Origin: Mediterraneibacter hominis
GTDB lineage: Bacteria > Bacillota > Clostridia > Lachnospirales > Lachnospiraceae
Assembly: GCF_014287475.1 (NCBI RefSeq)
Contig: NZ_JACOPF010000001.1
Location: forward strand, 124,001-188,000
Reading direction: 5' to 3'
DNA length: 64,000 bases
The notes under the pieces are model-generated. The model saw only the letters and a list, made by a program, of their open reading frames with translations. It did no database searches and had not been told where the DNA came from. Made by a program: the position numbers and the translations under genes. Of the stretch, positions 1-9,314 are shown in pieces; position 1 is the stretch's first letter, and every line of letters begins with the position of its first letter.

Positions 1-827
1 TTCGGAGAATTTCAGATGTGCTGCATCTTGCGCCGGAGATCCAGGATGGAACTGCGTCTGTTGATAATACTCCGGGTCAAATGAAAGAAGTTGTACGGTT
101 CAAAAATGCAGGTTTTCGCTTTGCGGACGCGGGTGAGAATACTTTAGAAGCTTTGGATTTTACCTGCAGAAGAGGGGAAACAACTGCGATTATCGGCAGC
201 ACAGGCAGTGGAAAGTCTACGATTGCAAAATTAATTTTGCGGTTTCATGATGTGACTTCCGGATCTGTCCTTATGAATGGAAAGGATATTCGCGGCATGA
301 CGCAGAAAGAATTAAGAGAGCATATCTCCTATGTGCCGCAAAAAGCATGGCTGTTTTCTGGCACGATTGCCGACAATCTGAGGCATGGAAATGAACGGGC
401 TACCGAACAGCAAATGAAGCATGCTTTGTCGGTTGCGCAGTCCGAATTTGTTTACGATCTCTCCGACGGACTTTACTCTCGCGTATCACAGGGCGGCACA
501 AACTTTTCGGGCGGGCAGAAGCAGCGTCTTTCGATTGCGCGGGCATTGACAAAGAAAGCCGATCTCTATATTTTTGACGATAGCTTTTCTGCTCTGGACT
601 TCAAGACAGACGCGGCGTTACGGAAAGCCCTTGCGAATGAAGTCAAAGACGCGGCGGTACTGATTATCGCCCAGCGGATCAGCACGATTATGAACGCAGA
701 ACAGATTATTGTGTTGGAAGAAGGACGGGTTGTCGGAATTGGCAATCACGATTTTCTGATGCAGACCTGCCCTGTTTATCAGGATATTGCAAAATCTCAA
801 ATGAAAGGAGCCGTAAGCCATGAGTGA
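1..827 (+). CDS. ABC exporter subunit, C-terminal part (cut by window start)
   Basis: The reading frame is open to the first base of the window, so the membrane domain lies outside; only the nucleotide-binding domain is visible. It has Walker A GSTGSGKS, signature FSGGQKQR and Walker B LYIFDDS. The residue after Walker B is Asp where the catalytic Glu normally sits, as in the degenerate site of heterodimeric exporters of the BmrC/BmrD or TM287/288 kind (family knowledge). It overlaps the next exporter gene by 8 bases, which has a full set of motifs, so the two very likely form one heterodimeric multidrug or peptide exporter in the cell membrane. The substrate cannot be told from the sequence. 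Confidence 0.9.
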   Translation, partial: RRISDVLHLAPEIQDGTASVDNTPGQMKEVVRFKNAGFRFADAGENTLEALDFTCRRGETTAIIGSTGSGKSTIAKLILRFHDVTSGSVLMNGKDIRGMTQKELREHISYVPQKAWLFSGTIADNLRHGNERATEQQMKHALSVAQSEFVYDLSDGLYSRVSQGGTNFSGGQKQRLSIARALTKKADLYIFDDSFSALDFKTDAALRKALANEVKDAAVLIIAQRISTIMNAEQIIVLEEGRVVGIGNHDFLMQTCPVYQDIAKSQMKGAVSHE

Positions 828-2643
828 GAATAACAACAATGCACAAGTTCTTACAGAAGAAATGGATTTTGAAAGGCCGGATCATGCGTGGCAAACGATA
901 AGAAGGCTGTGGCGTTCTACGGGCGATCAGCATAAGCGGTTAGCGGTCGTGCTTGTATCGGTCATCCTGTATACGTTTCTTTCTATTATTGCGCCGCTGT
1001 ATAGCGCGTATATCGTAGATTTGCTTTGGAACAACATCAAAGAGACGATTACAAACGGCTCGACATTTCAAGTTACATGGGCGGCGGGAGGCAGGGATAT
1101 AGTATTTTTATTGTTGCTCTATCTGGCAACGGCGCTGTTTTATACTCTTCAATCGTTCCTTATGGCAAGTTTTGCGGAAAACCTTAGTCTTCGGCTAAGG
1201 ACGGAAATCAGCGAAAAGCTAAACCGGCTTCCACTCGCCTTCTTTGACCGCACTAAAACCGGGGCGATTCTTAGCCGGACAGTGAATGACTTGGATAAAA
1301 CAGCGGAGGCCCTGCAAACGGGAATGTTGAAACTATTTACAGCCGTCGGCATGGTAATCGGCTCTCTGGTGATGATGTTCCGTTTTAGTATTCTATTGAC
1401 GCTTGTTTTTCTGGCGTTTACAGGAATAGCGCTGGCAGCTACTAATTTTGTGTCGGCAAAAACGCTGCAATCCGCCATGAAACGGCAGCAGTGCGTGAGT
1501 AATGTGACCGCGCGGGTAGAAGAGGCATACAGCGGCCGGGTTATTATAAAAGCATTTAATCAGGAAGAAATCAGCTCTGAAAATATGCATAAGGCAACTG
1601 AAGAACTGGCAGAGGCTACCAAAAAAGCGGACTTTATGATAAACGCGATCAATCCGGCAATTCGCATGATTAACCGTTTCGGTCAAGTGCTGATTGCGGT
1701 ACTCGCGGGAAAAATGCTGCTGGAGGGAAGATTGACCGTCGGTGTGTTTCAGGCGTTTTTCCAGTATGTAAACCAGGCTTCGGAGCCACTCACAGAGGCC
1801 GCCTATATGGTAAACAGTATGCAGTCTGCTTTAGCTTCTCTGGAACGAATTTACAAGCTGTTAGATGAGGAAGAGCTTTCGTCGGAACCCGCTTTCCCCT
1901 CTGTTGTGGAGCAGGCAAAAGGAACGGTGGAATTCCGGGACGTCCGGTTTGGATATACGCCGGATAATATCTTAATGCACAATATCAACTTCTCTGTAAA
2001 ACCGGGGCAGAAGGTGGCAATTGTCGGCAGCACAGGAGCCGGAAAGACAACGCTTATTAATTTGCTTATGCGGTTTTATGAATTAAACGGCGGAAAAATC
2101 ATTTTAGACGGAATCGACATAAGGGATATGACCCGTTCCAATTTGAGAAGCAATTTTGGAATGGTGCTGCAAGATACATGGCTGTTTGGCGGCACGATTG
2201 CGGAAAATATCGCCTACAGCAAGCCCGGCGCTGCCCGCGAGGAAATCATAGCGGCGGCAAAAGCCGCCAGAGTAGATTTCTTTGTCCGTACCATGCCGCA
2301 TGGATATGATACAGTTTTAAGCAACGACGCGGAAAATATTTCTATCGGTCAGCGGCAGCTTCTGACTATAGCCAGAGTGTTTCTTTGCAATCCGGCAGTT
2401 ATCATTCTGGACGAAGCGACGTCCAGTGTAGATACCCGCACAGAGATTGAAATCGGTAAGGCTATGAAAGAGCTGATGAAGAACAGAACGAGCTTTGTAA
2501 TCGCGCACAGACTTTCGACGATTATAGACGCGGATTTAATCCTGTTTATGCAAAACGGAAATATTATCGAGCAGGGAACGCACGAAGATTTGTTAAAGGC
2601 AAAGGGAGCTTACGCGGACTTGTATTACAGTCAGTTTGCGTAA
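820..2643 (+). CDS. ABC exporter subunit, full-length transmembrane plus ATPase
   Basis: A 607-residue half-transporter: an N-terminal six-helix ABC membrane domain (about residues 40-330), then a nucleotide-binding domain with Walker A GSTGAGKT and Walker B VIILDEATS, which keeps the catalytic Glu. The signature is altered to SIGQRQ instead of SGGQ. Together with the Asp-substituted partner upstream this gives the expected pattern of one active and one degenerate ATP site in a heterodimer. The start ATG sits inside the partner's 3' end (8-base overlap), so the two are translationally coupled. A terminator-like hairpin follows about 70 bases downstream. Multidrug export is the usual role of the family; the true substrate is unknown. 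Confidence 0.92.
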   Translation: MSENNNNAQVLTEEMDFERPDHAWQTIRRLWRSTGDQHKRLAVVLVSVILYTFLSIIAPLYSAYIVDLLWNNIKETITNGSTFQVTWAAGGRDIVFLLLLYLATALFYTLQSFLMASFAENLSLRLRTEISEKLNRLPLAFFDRTKTGAILSRTVNDLDKTAEALQTGMLKLFTAVGMVIGSLVMMFRFSILLTLVFLAFTGIALAATNFVSAKTLQSAMKRQQCVSNVTARVEEAYSGRVIIKAFNQEEISSENMHKATEELAEATKKADFMINAINPAIRMINRFGQVLIAVLAGKMLLEGRLTVGVFQAFFQYVNQASEPLTEAAYMVNSMQSALASLERIYKLLDEEELSSEPAFPSVVEQAKGTVEFRDVRFGYTPDNILMHNINFSVKPGQKVAIVGSTGAGKTTLINLLMRFYELNGGKIILDGIDIRDMTRSNLRSNFGMVLQDTWLFGGTIAENIAYSKPGAAREEIIAAAKAARVDFFVRTMPHGYDTVLSNDAENISIGQRQLLTIARVFLCNPAVIILDEATSSVDTRTEIEIGKAMKELMKNRTSFVIAHRLSTIIDADLILFMQNGNIIEQGTHEDLLKAKGAYADLYYSQFA

Positions 2644-2714
2644 TGACTTTGTTACAAAATAAAGGCAGAAACGAATAACTGAATAATATCCGCTTTTACG
2701 ACAGCGCCGCGGAA

Positions 2715-2746
2715 CAGGAAAGCCACAAATGGTTTTCCTGTTTTTT
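2715..2746 (+). terminator. Terminator after ABC exporter operon
   Basis: An imperfect stem made by CAGGAAAGCC and GGTTTTCCTG encloses a short A-rich loop and is followed at once by six T residues. It lies 72 bases after the exporter stop codon, the expected place for an intrinsic terminator. Confidence 0.7.
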
Positions 2747-2798
2747 ATATCATAGGAAAGTCCTTCGGACTAACCTATGATATAAAAGCCCTTCGGGC
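2746..2798. repeat. Nested hairpin, REP-like palindrome
   Basis: TATATCATAGG pairs perfectly with CCTATGATATA, and the inner part holds a second perfect stem AGTCC-TTC-GGACT separated by AA on each side. A third small hairpin GCCC-TTC-GGGC follows directly. Such stacked palindromes look like a REP-type extragenic element; no second copy was found in the window. With the terminator and the argC promoter it fills the 322-base gap between the exporter and argC. Confidence 0.55.
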
Positions 2799-2836
2799 AA
2801 TATGTGTGGGAAACTCCGTTTCTTAAAAGAAAATAC

Positions 2837-2871
2837 TTGCATAATATACATAATAGATGTATAATTATGCG
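2837..2871 (+). promoter_or_regulatory. argC promoter with ARG-box-like sites
   Basis: TTGCAT and TATAAT are separated by 17 bases, a good sigma-A promoter about 100 bases before argC. TGTATAATTATGCG (2858-2871) overlaps the -10 box and resembles the ArgR operator pattern TGAAT-WWWW-ATTCA at most positions; a weaker similar site overlaps the -35 about 20 bases upstream. Two sites about 20 bases apart fit ArgR repression by arginine, but this is inference. Confidence 0.55.
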
Positions 2872-2965
2872 TAAATGTGAAAGGAATTCTCTGATGAAAA
2901 ATACTTTACTTCCTATTAAATGAGGTTTATTATTAAAAAATATGAAAAAGAAAGGGTGCTTATAA

Positions 2966-4006
2966 ATGATAAAGGTAGGAATTATTGGAGCGACAGGCTA
3001 TGCAGGCGCCGAGCTTGTCCGGATTTTAAGCAGACACAAAGAGGCAGAGATTGTATGGTACGGCTCCAGAAGCTATATAGAGAAACCCTATGCCAGTGTA
3101 TATAAAAATATGTTTCAAATAGTGGATGCGTCCTGTATGGATGACAACATGGAGGAGCTCGCAGACAAGGCGGATGTCATTTTTACGGCGACGCCGCAGG
3201 GTTTCTGTGCTTCACTTGTCAGTGAAGAAATTTTGTCCAAGACAAAAATTGTCGATTTGAGTGCGGATTTTAGAATCAAGGATGTAAGTACATATGAAGA
3301 ATGGTATAAAATCGAGCATAAATCGCCGCAATTTATTAAGGAGGCAGTTTATGGCTTATGCGAGATCAACAGAGAAGCGGTGAAAAAGGCACGCCTTGTG
3401 GCAAATCCAGGATGCTATACCACTTGCTCGATTCTGACGGCATATCCGCTGGCAAAAGAAGGTTTGATTGACATGGATACATTGATTATCGATGCAAAAT
3501 CAGGGACATCCGGAGCAGGCAGAGGGGCAAAGACAGCGAATCTGTTCTGTGAAGTCAATGAAAATATGAAAGCATATGGAGTAGCGACGCACAGACATAC
3601 TCCGGAGATTGAAGAACAGTTGGGGTATGCGTCAGGCAGAAAAGTAGTGCTGAATTTTACTCCGCATCTTGTACCGATGAACAGAGGAATTCTTGTGACA
3701 GAATATGCGAGCCTGAAAAAAGGAGTCAGCGCAGGGGAAGTGGCATCTGTGTACGAGCATTACTATGGAAAAGAAACGTTTATCCGGGTGCTGGAAGAAG
3801 GCGCCTGTCCGGAGACGAAATGGGTGGAAGGAAGCAATTATGTAGATATTGGTTTTCAGATAGATAAAAGAACCGGACGTATCATTATGATGGGTGCGAT
3901 AGATAATTTAGTAAAGGGAGCAGCAGGGCAGGCAGTGCAGAATATGAATCTGCTGTTTGGTATAGAAGAAAAGGAAGGGCTTGACCTGGTGCCAATGTTC
4001 CCGTAG
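2966..4006 (+). CDS. argC: N-acetyl-gamma-glutamyl-phosphate reductase
   Basis: Catalyses the NADPH-dependent reduction of N-acetylglutamyl phosphate to the semialdehyde, third step of ornithine/arginine synthesis. The 346-residue protein has the N-terminal Rossmann motif GATGYAGAE (residues 8-16) and the active-site cysteine in NPGCYTT (Cys150), and matches the usual length of the short single-domain enzyme. AAAGGG lies a few bases before the chosen ATG. It is the first gene of the arg operon and follows the promoter and ARG-box-like sites. Identity is secure from motif and context. Confidence 0.96.
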   Translation: MIKVGIIGATGYAGAELVRILSRHKEAEIVWYGSRSYIEKPYASVYKNMFQIVDASCMDDNMEELADKADVIFTATPQGFCASLVSEEILSKTKIVDLSADFRIKDVSTYEEWYKIEHKSPQFIKEAVYGLCEINREAVKKARLVANPGCYTTCSILTAYPLAKEGLIDMDTLIIDAKSGTSGAGRGAKTANLFCEVNENMKAYGVATHRHTPEIEEQLGYASGRKVVLNFTPHLVPMNRGILVTEYASLKKGVSAGEVASVYEHYYGKETFIRVLEEGACPETKWVEGSNYVDIGFQIDKRTGRIIMMGAIDNLVKGAAGQAVQNMNLLFGIEEKEGLDLVPMFP

Positions 4007-4066
4007 CCGGGGAAGTGGCGGAATATGCAGGGCAAAGGGACTGCTTTCGGAAAGGAAAGAATAAAA

Positions 4067-4516
4067 ATGATACGTGCAATGAAAATAGAGGATTACGATG
4101 GCATATATGCGCTGTGGAAAAAAATCAAAGGATTTGGGATTCGCAGTATTGATGATTCGAAAATCGGGGTAGAGCGCTTTTTAAAACGAAATCCAACGAC
4201 GAGCGTTGTTGCTGTAGAGGATGGAAAGATTGTAGGAAGTATTCTGTGTGGGCATGACGGACGCAGAGGATGTCTCTATCATGTGTGTGTAGATGAGGCA
4301 TACCGGCGCCGCGGCATTGGGAAGGCAATGGTAGTACAGGCGATGCACGCGTTGAGGGATGAAAAAATCAACAAGGTGTCTCTGATAGCATTTACGAAAA
4401 ATGACATAGGGAATGCGTTTTGGAATACTATCGGCTGGACTGAACGGAGGGACTTAAATTATTACGATTTTACATTGAATGAGAAAAATATTACTGCGTT
4501 TAATGAGCAAGAATAG
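4067..4516 (+). CDS. GNAT-family N-acetyltransferase
   Basis: A 149-residue single-domain acetyltransferase. The acetyl-CoA binding stretch is YRRRGIGKAMV, preceded by the typical beta strand of GNAT proteins. I chose the ATG at 4067 because AGGAAAGA lies about 8 bases upstream and the product begins MIRAMKIEDYD, the usual start of this family; an earlier in-frame ATG at 4025 has no ribosome site. It lies between argC and argJ, so an amino-acid-related substrate is possible, though it could act on another small molecule. It is not recognisably the N-acetylglutamate synthase ArgA. Its stop codon TAG is the first three bases of an inserted palindromic element. Confidence 0.85.
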   Translation: MIRAMKIEDYDGIYALWKKIKGFGIRSIDDSKIGVERFLKRNPTTSVVAVEDGKIVGSILCGHDGRRGCLYHVCVDEAYRRRGIGKAMVVQAMHALRDEKINKVSLIAFTKNDIGNAFWNTIGWTERRDLNYYDFTLNEKNITAFNEQE

Positions 4517-4560
4517 CGTCGGTGTACAAGGAGCATGTTGCCCCTTGTACACCGACGCTA
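4514..4560. repeat. Short TIR palindrome, 47 bp
   Basis: TAGCGTCGGTGTACAAGG at the left is matched by its exact reverse complement at the right, leaving an 11-base centre. The same 18-base terminal repeat bounds the 277-bp element at 32654-32930, so this is probably an internally deleted copy of the same miniature element. It overlaps the GNAT stop codon and lies in the argC-argJ operon, where the transcript would fold into a hairpin. There is no T run directly after it. Confidence 0.8.
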
Positions 4561-4601
4561 AGGAATAGAAAAATGTAGATGAAAAAGAAAGGAAAAGGAA
4601 A

Positions 4602-5825
4602 ATGGAAGTAATAAAAGGCGGCGTGACTGCGGCGAAGGGGTTCGAGGCGGCAGCGGCAGCAGCGGGAATTAAATATCAGGACAGGACAGATATGGCGCTT
4701 ATATATAGTAAAAAGCCCTGTAAAACGGCAGGGACGTTTACTACCAATCTTGTAAAAGCAGCGCCGGTGAAGTGGGATAAGAAAATCGTGGACGAAAAAC
4801 AAAAATCCCAGGCGGTTGTCATTAATTCCGGAATCGCCAATGCGTGTACCGGAGCAGAAGGATACGAATATTGCAGGGAGACCGCAGAAGAGGCAGCGGA
4901 TATCCTGGGAGTCGATAAAGACGGAGTGCTGATAGGCTCTACCGGTGTTATCGGGATGCAGCTTCCGATAGAAAAACTCAAAAAAGGGATAGAACTGCTC
5001 TCCAAGAAAAAAGGCAGTGCGATCGAGAACGGGACAGAAGCGGCAAAAGCGATTATGACAACAGACACCTGTGAAAAAGAGATCGCAGTTACCATTGAAA
5101 TTGGAGGAAAGACAGTTACAATCGGCGGAATGGCGAAAGGCTCCGGCATGATACATCCCAATATGTGTACCATGCTTTCCTTTCTTACGACAGACGCCGT
5201 AATTTCCAGAAAAGCAATGTGTGCGGCGCTGCGTTCGGATGTGGAAGATACGTATAATATGATTTCTGTAGACGGGGATACGTCCACGAATGACACAGTG
5301 CTTCTGCTTGCAAATGGAATGGCGGGGAATGAAAAAATCAAACTGGACACAGAAGCGTATGAAAAATTTAAAGAGGCACTTCACTATGTAAATGAATATC
5401 TGGCGAAGAAGATCGCAGGGGATGGAGAAGGTGCGACTGCCCTTTTTGAAGCAAAAGTAACAGGGGCAAAGACAAAGGAACAGGCGAAAGTACTGGCAAA
5501 GGCGGTTGTGTGTTCCAATTTGACAAAAGCGGCAATCGCAGGACACGATGCGAACTGGGGAAGGATCCTTTGCGCAATGGGATATGCAGGGGCAGAGTTT
5601 GATCCAGAGAAGGTGGACTTAGCATTTGAAAGTGCAGCCGGAAAGATTGAGATTATTAAAAATGGTGTGGCAGTGGATTATAGCGAAGAAAAAGCAACAG
5701 AGATTTTATCCTCTCCGGAGATCACTGTGACTGCGGATATAAAAGAAGGAGATAAATGGGCGTCTGCATGGGGCTGTGATTTAACTCACGGATATATTGA
5801 CATCAATGCAGATTACAGGAGCTGA
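4602..5825 (+). CDS. argJ: Glutamate N-acetyltransferase / N-acetylglutamate synthase
   Basis: Transfers the acetyl group from N-acetylornithine back to glutamate, closing the acetyl cycle; many members also make N-acetylglutamate from acetyl-CoA. The 407-residue precursor carries the self-cleavage region [14 protein letters not shown]; the nucleophile of the beta chain is Thr190. The residue before it is Cys where Ala is usual, a conservative change. Absence of argA or argE near by and presence of argJ imply the cyclic pathway. AAAGGAAAAGGAAA precedes the ATG. Whether it is mono- or bifunctional cannot be decided from the sequence. Confidence 0.95.
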   Translation: MEVIKGGVTAAKGFEAAAAAAGIKYQDRTDMALIYSKKPCKTAGTFTTNLVKAAPVKWDKKIVDEKQKSQAVVINSGIANACTGAEGYEYCRETAEEAADILGVDKDGVLIGSTGVIGMQLPIEKLKKGIELLSKKKGSAIENGTEAAKAIMTTDTCEKEIAVTIEIGGKTVTIGGMAKGSGMIHPNMCTMLSFLTTDAVISRKAMCAALRSDVEDTYNMISVDGDTSTNDTVLLLANGMAGNEKIKLDTEAYEKFKEALHYVNEYLAKKIAGDGEGATALFEAKVTGAKTKEQAKVLAKAVVCSNLTKAAIAGHDANWGRILCAMGYAGAEFDPEKVDLAFESAAGKIEIIKNGVAVDYSEEKATEILSSPEITVTADIKEGDKWASAWGCDLTHGYIDINADYRS

Positions 5826-5835
5826 GGTGAGAAGA

Positions 5836-6762
5836 ATGGAAGAATATGTAAAAGAAAACAGAAATGAAAATATGCAGAAGTATTTGGAGAAGGCGCAGGT
5901 ACTTATTGAGGCGCTGCCTTATATTCAGCGTTTTAACCGCAAAATTATCGTCGTTAAATATGGCGGAAGCGCAATGGTGGACGAGAGCTTGAAGAAGAGG
6001 GTGATCGAAGATGTCACACTTTTAAAACTGGTAGGATTCAAGCCCATTATCGTTCATGGCGGAGGAAAAGAGATAAGTAAATGGGTCGGAAAGGTGGGAA
6101 TGGAACCACAGTTTATAAACGGTCTGCGTGTGACAGATGCGGACACTATGGAAGTGGCAGAGATGGTGCTTGGCAAGGTAAACAAAAGTCTGGTACAGAT
6201 GGTAGAACAGCTTGGCGTGCGCGCGATCGGAATCAGCGGAAAAGACGGGGCTTTACTGAAGGTAGATAAGAAATATGCACAGGGGAAAGACATCGGATAT
6301 GTGGGAGAGATAAAAGAAGTCAATGCAAAAATTTTGTATGATCTGCTGGAAAAGGATTTTCTGCCGATTGTCTGCCCGATAGGATTAGACGATGCATTTC
6401 AGACATACAATATCAATGCGGATGATGCGGCATGTGCGATTGCATGTGCGATGAATGCGGAAAAGCTTGCTTTTCTGACGGACATTGAGGGAGTATACAA
6501 GGATCCAGAGGACCCGTCAACGCTGATTTCAGAGCTGTGGGTGGAAGAAGCAGAAAAACTGATGGAGGAAGGGTATATCGAGGGAGGTATGCTTCCAAAG
6601 CTTAGAAATTGTGTGGACGCCATCGAAAATGGAGTGTCCAGAGTCCACATTCTGGACGGAAGGATTCCACACTGCCTCCTTTTGGAGATTTTTACAAACA
6701 GGGGAATCGGAACAGCCATATTACACGGAAAAGAAAGCAGGTATTATCATGGTGAACAGTAA
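5836..6762 (+). CDS. argB: Acetylglutamate kinase
   Basis: Phosphorylates N-acetylglutamate, second step and the usual arginine-feedback point of the pathway. The 308-residue protein has the amino-acid kinase glycine motifs VVKYGGSAM and VHGGGKEIS near the N terminus and NINADDAA in the C-terminal half. I chose the ATG at 5836, ten bases after the argJ stop and preceded by GAGGTGAG, over an in-frame ATG at 5797 that would lie inside argJ. An N-terminal helix precedes the kinase fold, as in arginine-sensitive hexameric kinases, so feedback inhibition is plausible. Its 3' end overlaps argD by 14 bases. Confidence 0.95.
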   Translation: MEEYVKENRNENMQKYLEKAQVLIEALPYIQRFNRKIIVVKYGGSAMVDESLKKRVIEDVTLLKLVGFKPIIVHGGGKEISKWVGKVGMEPQFINGLRVTDADTMEVAEMVLGKVNKSLVQMVEQLGVRAIGISGKDGALLKVDKKYAQGKDIGYVGEIKEVNAKILYDLLEKDFLPIVCPIGLDDAFQTYNINADDAACAIACAMNAEKLAFLTDIEGVYKDPEDPSTLISELWVEEAEKLMEEGYIEGGMLPKLRNCVDAIENGVSRVHILDGRIPHCLLLEIFTNRGIGTAILHGKESRYYHGEQ

Positions 6763-7939
6763 GATACAGGCGGCAGAAGAAAATTTGATTCATGTATATA
6801 ATCGTTTTCCAATTGCGCTGGAATACGGAGACGGGATGTATCTGTATGATACAGAGGGAAAAGAGTATTTAGATTTTGCGGCAGGATTTGCAGTCTGCGG
6901 CCTGGGATACAATAATAAGGAACTGAATGAAGCGTTGAAAGCGCAGATAGATAAAATCTGCCATATTTCTAATTTATATTATCATGTAAACTGTGGAGAA
7001 GCGGCGAAAGAGCTAAATCGTATTTCCGGTATGGATCGGGTGTTTTTTACAAACAGTGGAAGCGAGGCGAACGAAGGGGCGCTCAAAGCGGCGCGGCGGT
7101 ACGCGTATACGAAAAAGACAGGTCGTTTTGAGTTTATTGCCATGGAACATTCTTTTCATGGGAGAAGCTTTGGCGCTGTTTCTGTGACAGGGCATGAAGC
7201 ATACAGGGAGCCCTTTGAACCTGTACTGCCCGGAGTAAGGTTTGCAGAATTTAACAATTTAGACAGTGTGAAGGCGCTGGTAAATGAAAAAACCTGTGCG
7301 ATTATATTAGAGCCGTTGCAGGGGGAAGGCGGTATTCATCCGGCCAAACAGGAGTTTATGGAGGGTATCCGGAAGATTTGTGATGAGAACGGGATTCTGA
7401 TGATTTGTGATGAGGTACAGTGCGGAATGGGGCGGACAGGCAGCATGTTCGCATGGCAGGATTTCGGTGTGAAGCCGGACATTCTGACAATGGCAAAAGC
7501 GATTGGAAACGGAATACCCGTAGGCGCGTTTGCAATGACGCAGGAGGTGGCAGATTTTTCTCTAAAGCCGGGGGATCATGGAGCAACCTACGGCGGAAAT
7601 CCACTGTCCTGTGCAGCGGTAAAAAAGGTGATAGAGATTTTTGAGAGAGAGGACATTGTCGGACATGTAAAAAAGACGGCGCCTTATCTGGAAAAAAGAT
7701 TGGAGGAAGTAGCAGGAGAATTTGAGTTTGTGACAGGACGCAGAGGGAAGGGATTTATGCAGGGACTTGTCTTTTCGCGTCCAGTTTCCGAGATAAATTT
7801 AAAGACGATTGAAGAAGGCCTGCTTGTGATTCAGGCGCAGGGAAATGTGATTCGTTTTCTTCCACCATTAATCGCAGAAGAAAAGCATATTGACGAAATG
7901 ATAGAAAAATTAAGGCGTGCCTTGAGAAAATTACAATAA
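6749..7939 (+). CDS. argD: Acetylornithine aminotransferase
   Basis: PLP-dependent class III aminotransferase that makes N-acetylornithine from the semialdehyde and glutamate. The 396-residue protein starts at the ATG at 6749, inside the argB 3' end; longer in-frame versions would run deep into argB. The PLP lysine is Lys250 in MAKAIGNG, with [13 protein letters not shown] as the phosphate-binding stretch and CDEVQ (Asp221) contacting the ring nitrogen. It is the last gene of the arg operon; carbamoyl-transfer and later steps are not in this window. Position in the operon makes acetylornithine the substrate rather than another omega-amino acid. Confidence 0.95.
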   Translation: MVNSKIQAAEENLIHVYNRFPIALEYGDGMYLYDTEGKEYLDFAAGFAVCGLGYNNKELNEALKAQIDKICHISNLYYHVNCGEAAKELNRISGMDRVFFTNSGSEANEGALKAARRYAYTKKTGRFEFIAMEHSFHGRSFGAVSVTGHEAYREPFEPVLPGVRFAEFNNLDSVKALVNEKTCAIILEPLQGEGGIHPAKQEFMEGIRKICDENGILMICDEVQCGMGRTGSMFAWQDFGVKPDILTMAKAIGNGIPVGAFAMTQEVADFSLKPGDHGATYGGNPLSCAAVKKVIEIFEREDIVGHVKKTAPYLEKRLEEVAGEFEFVTGRRGKGFMQGLVFSRPVSEINLKTIEEGLLVIQAQGNVIRFLPPLIAEEKHIDEMIEKLRRALRKLQ

Positions 7940-8039
7940 GAATTCTCGGACGAAAGACCGTTCTTTTGACGAGGATAAAATGCCAGACATTGGGAAATAC
8001 TATCCGAAGAACTTAGAAAGTATAAGGAGGTATCACCTA

Positions 8040-8471
8040 ATGGCTGGTTTTTTGATCGCACTTCTTTCAGGAGCGTTGATGAGTGTACAGGGGGTATTTA
8101 ATACGCAGGTGACAAAAACGACAGGTATGTGGGTAAGCAATGCGTGGGTGCAGTTGAGCGCCTTTGCAGTCTGTTTTCTTTTGTGGCTGTTCAATGGGAG
8201 AGACAGTGTTTTGGCAATTGCAAAAGTAGAGCCAAAGTATATGCTTTTGGGCGGTGTCATAGGAGCAGGAATTACTTGGACGGTCATCCAGAGTATGGGC
8301 GCGCTGGGCCCCGCAAAAGCAGCGCTTCTGATTGTGATTGCACAGCTTATTGTGGCGTATGTAATTGAGCTTTTCGGGCTGTTTGGCATGGAGAAAGAAC
8401 CGCTGGATTTAAGAAAAGTAGGAGGGCTTGTACTTGCGCTCATAGGAATTACAATTTTTCAGTGGGAATAA
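8040..8471 (+). CDS. DMT-superfamily small permease, YdcZ/DUF606 type
   Basis: A 143-residue, very hydrophobic protein with about five predicted membrane helices. The start GFLIALLSGALMSVQGVFNTQ and the later stretch PAKAALLIVIAQLI are typical of the YdcZ (DUF606) family, half-size relatives of drug/metabolite transporters that usually act as pairs. Only one copy is visible here, so it would have to homodimerise or find a partner elsewhere. A strong AAGGAGG lies 8 bases before the ATG at 8040; a longer frame from 7980 lacks a ribosome site. Substrate unknown. Confidence 0.8.
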   Translation: MAGFLIALLSGALMSVQGVFNTQVTKTTGMWVSNAWVQLSAFAVCFLLWLFNGRDSVLAIAKVEPKYMLLGGVIGAGITWTVIQSMGALGPAKAALLIVIAQLIVAYVIELFGLFGMEKEPLDLRKVGGLVLALIGITIFQWE

Positions 8472-8489
8472 GCTGGCGAGAATTTAAGC

Positions 8490-8517
8490 GTAACAAAGAT
8501 GTAACAAAAATGTAATT
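8490..8517 (+). promoter_or_regulatory. Pho-box-like direct repeats
   Basis: GTAACA, GTAACA and GTAAT recur at exact 11-base steps (8490, 8501, 8512) just upstream of the promoter at 8524. TTAACA-like units with 11-base spacing are the known binding pattern of PhoP/PhoB-type regulators, and an OmpR-type regulator gene follows in the same cluster. Binding by that regulator is inference. Confidence 0.45.
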
Positions 8518-8523
8518 TATGTA

Positions 8524-8552
8524 TTGTAATTTAATCAGGAATTCGTTACAAT
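8524..8552 (+). promoter_or_regulatory. Promoter for comEA-like gene cluster
   Basis: TTGTAA and TACAAT are separated by 17 bases. A transcript would begin about 8559, which excludes the in-frame ATG at 8557 and supports the ATG at 8611 as the comEA-like start. Confidence 0.6.
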
Positions 8553-8610
8553 ATGATTGTCCGACATAAAGGGGTATTCCGACAGTTTATATAGACTGAA
8601 AGGAAAGATT

Positions 8611-9288
8611 ATGCGAGACAATCGAAAACATACAATTCTTCTGCGGGTTCTGACGGGAGTGCTCGCAGGTGTTTTATTATCCGGCTGTAAAAGCAGCCAG
8701 CAAGATTCCCTGAAAGAAGCGGCTTTAGAGACAGAAGTAGTTTCGGAGGAAAAAGCAGAAGAAAAGGACGGAGATACTGTAGACAAACAGGACGAGAAAG
8801 AAGAGAAAAGTGCCGGTCAGGAAGAAGATACGGCATTTGTCTATGTGTGTGGAGCAGTCATATCTCCAGGAGTATATGAATTAGACAGCAGTGCGCGTAT
8901 ATATGAAGCAATCGCATGTGCCGGCGGCGTGACAGAAGAGGCGGCGCAGGAGGCTTTGAATCAGGCTCGTAAAGTTGTGGACGGAGAACGAATCTATGTG
9001 CCGACAAAGGAAGAGCTGGCGGATGGAACGTTTGAAGATATAGCCTCTGCGGACGGGGTTGTGGAAGAACCAGGAGGTTCGGATAATGGTGTGCAGGGAA
9101 AAATAAATATTAATACGGCTGGATTGGAGGAACTTAAAACTTTAAGCGGAATTGGTGATGCGAAGGCACAGAGTATCATAAGATACAGAGAAGAAAACGG
9201 GGCTTTCCAGAATATCGAGGACGTGATGAAGGTTGAGGGAATCAAAGAGGGAGTATTTAATAAAATAAAAGATGAGATTACGGTATAG
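8611..9288 (+). CDS. comEA: ComEA-like DNA-binding lipoprotein
   Basis: A 225-residue protein with a lipoprotein signal peptide ending LLSGC, a charged Glu/Lys/Asp linker, a SLBB-type domain (VYVCGAVISPGVYEL) and a C-terminal double helix-hairpin-helix of the ComEA type (NTAGLEELKTLSGIGDAKA). In competent Firmicutes ComEA sits on the outer face of the membrane, binds double-stranded DNA and feeds it to the ComEC channel. ComEC is encoded four genes downstream, so the pair probably works in DNA uptake. The start at 8611 follows GAAAGGAAAG and lies downstream of the mapped promoter. Anchoring as a lipoprotein rather than by a helix is a variation seen in some clostridia. Confidence 0.85.
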   Translation: MRDNRKHTILLRVLTGVLAGVLLSGCKSSQQDSLKEAALETEVVSEEKAEEKDGDTVDKQDEKEEKSAGQEEDTAFVYVCGAVISPGVYELDSSARIYEAIACAGGVTEEAAQEALNQARKVVDGERIYVPTKEELADGTFEDIASADGVVEEPGGSDNGVQGKININTAGLEELKTLSGIGDAKAQSIIRYREENGAFQNIEDVMKVEGIKEGVFNKIKDEITV

Positions 9289-9314
9289 TTAAGGGAGATA
9301 GGGCGACGAGGAGT

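Noticed and set aside
4500..5546. 348-codon minus-strand frame opposite argJ
   Set aside because: Cys/Phe-rich low-complexity product with no ribosome site or domain, lying fully over a secure gene.
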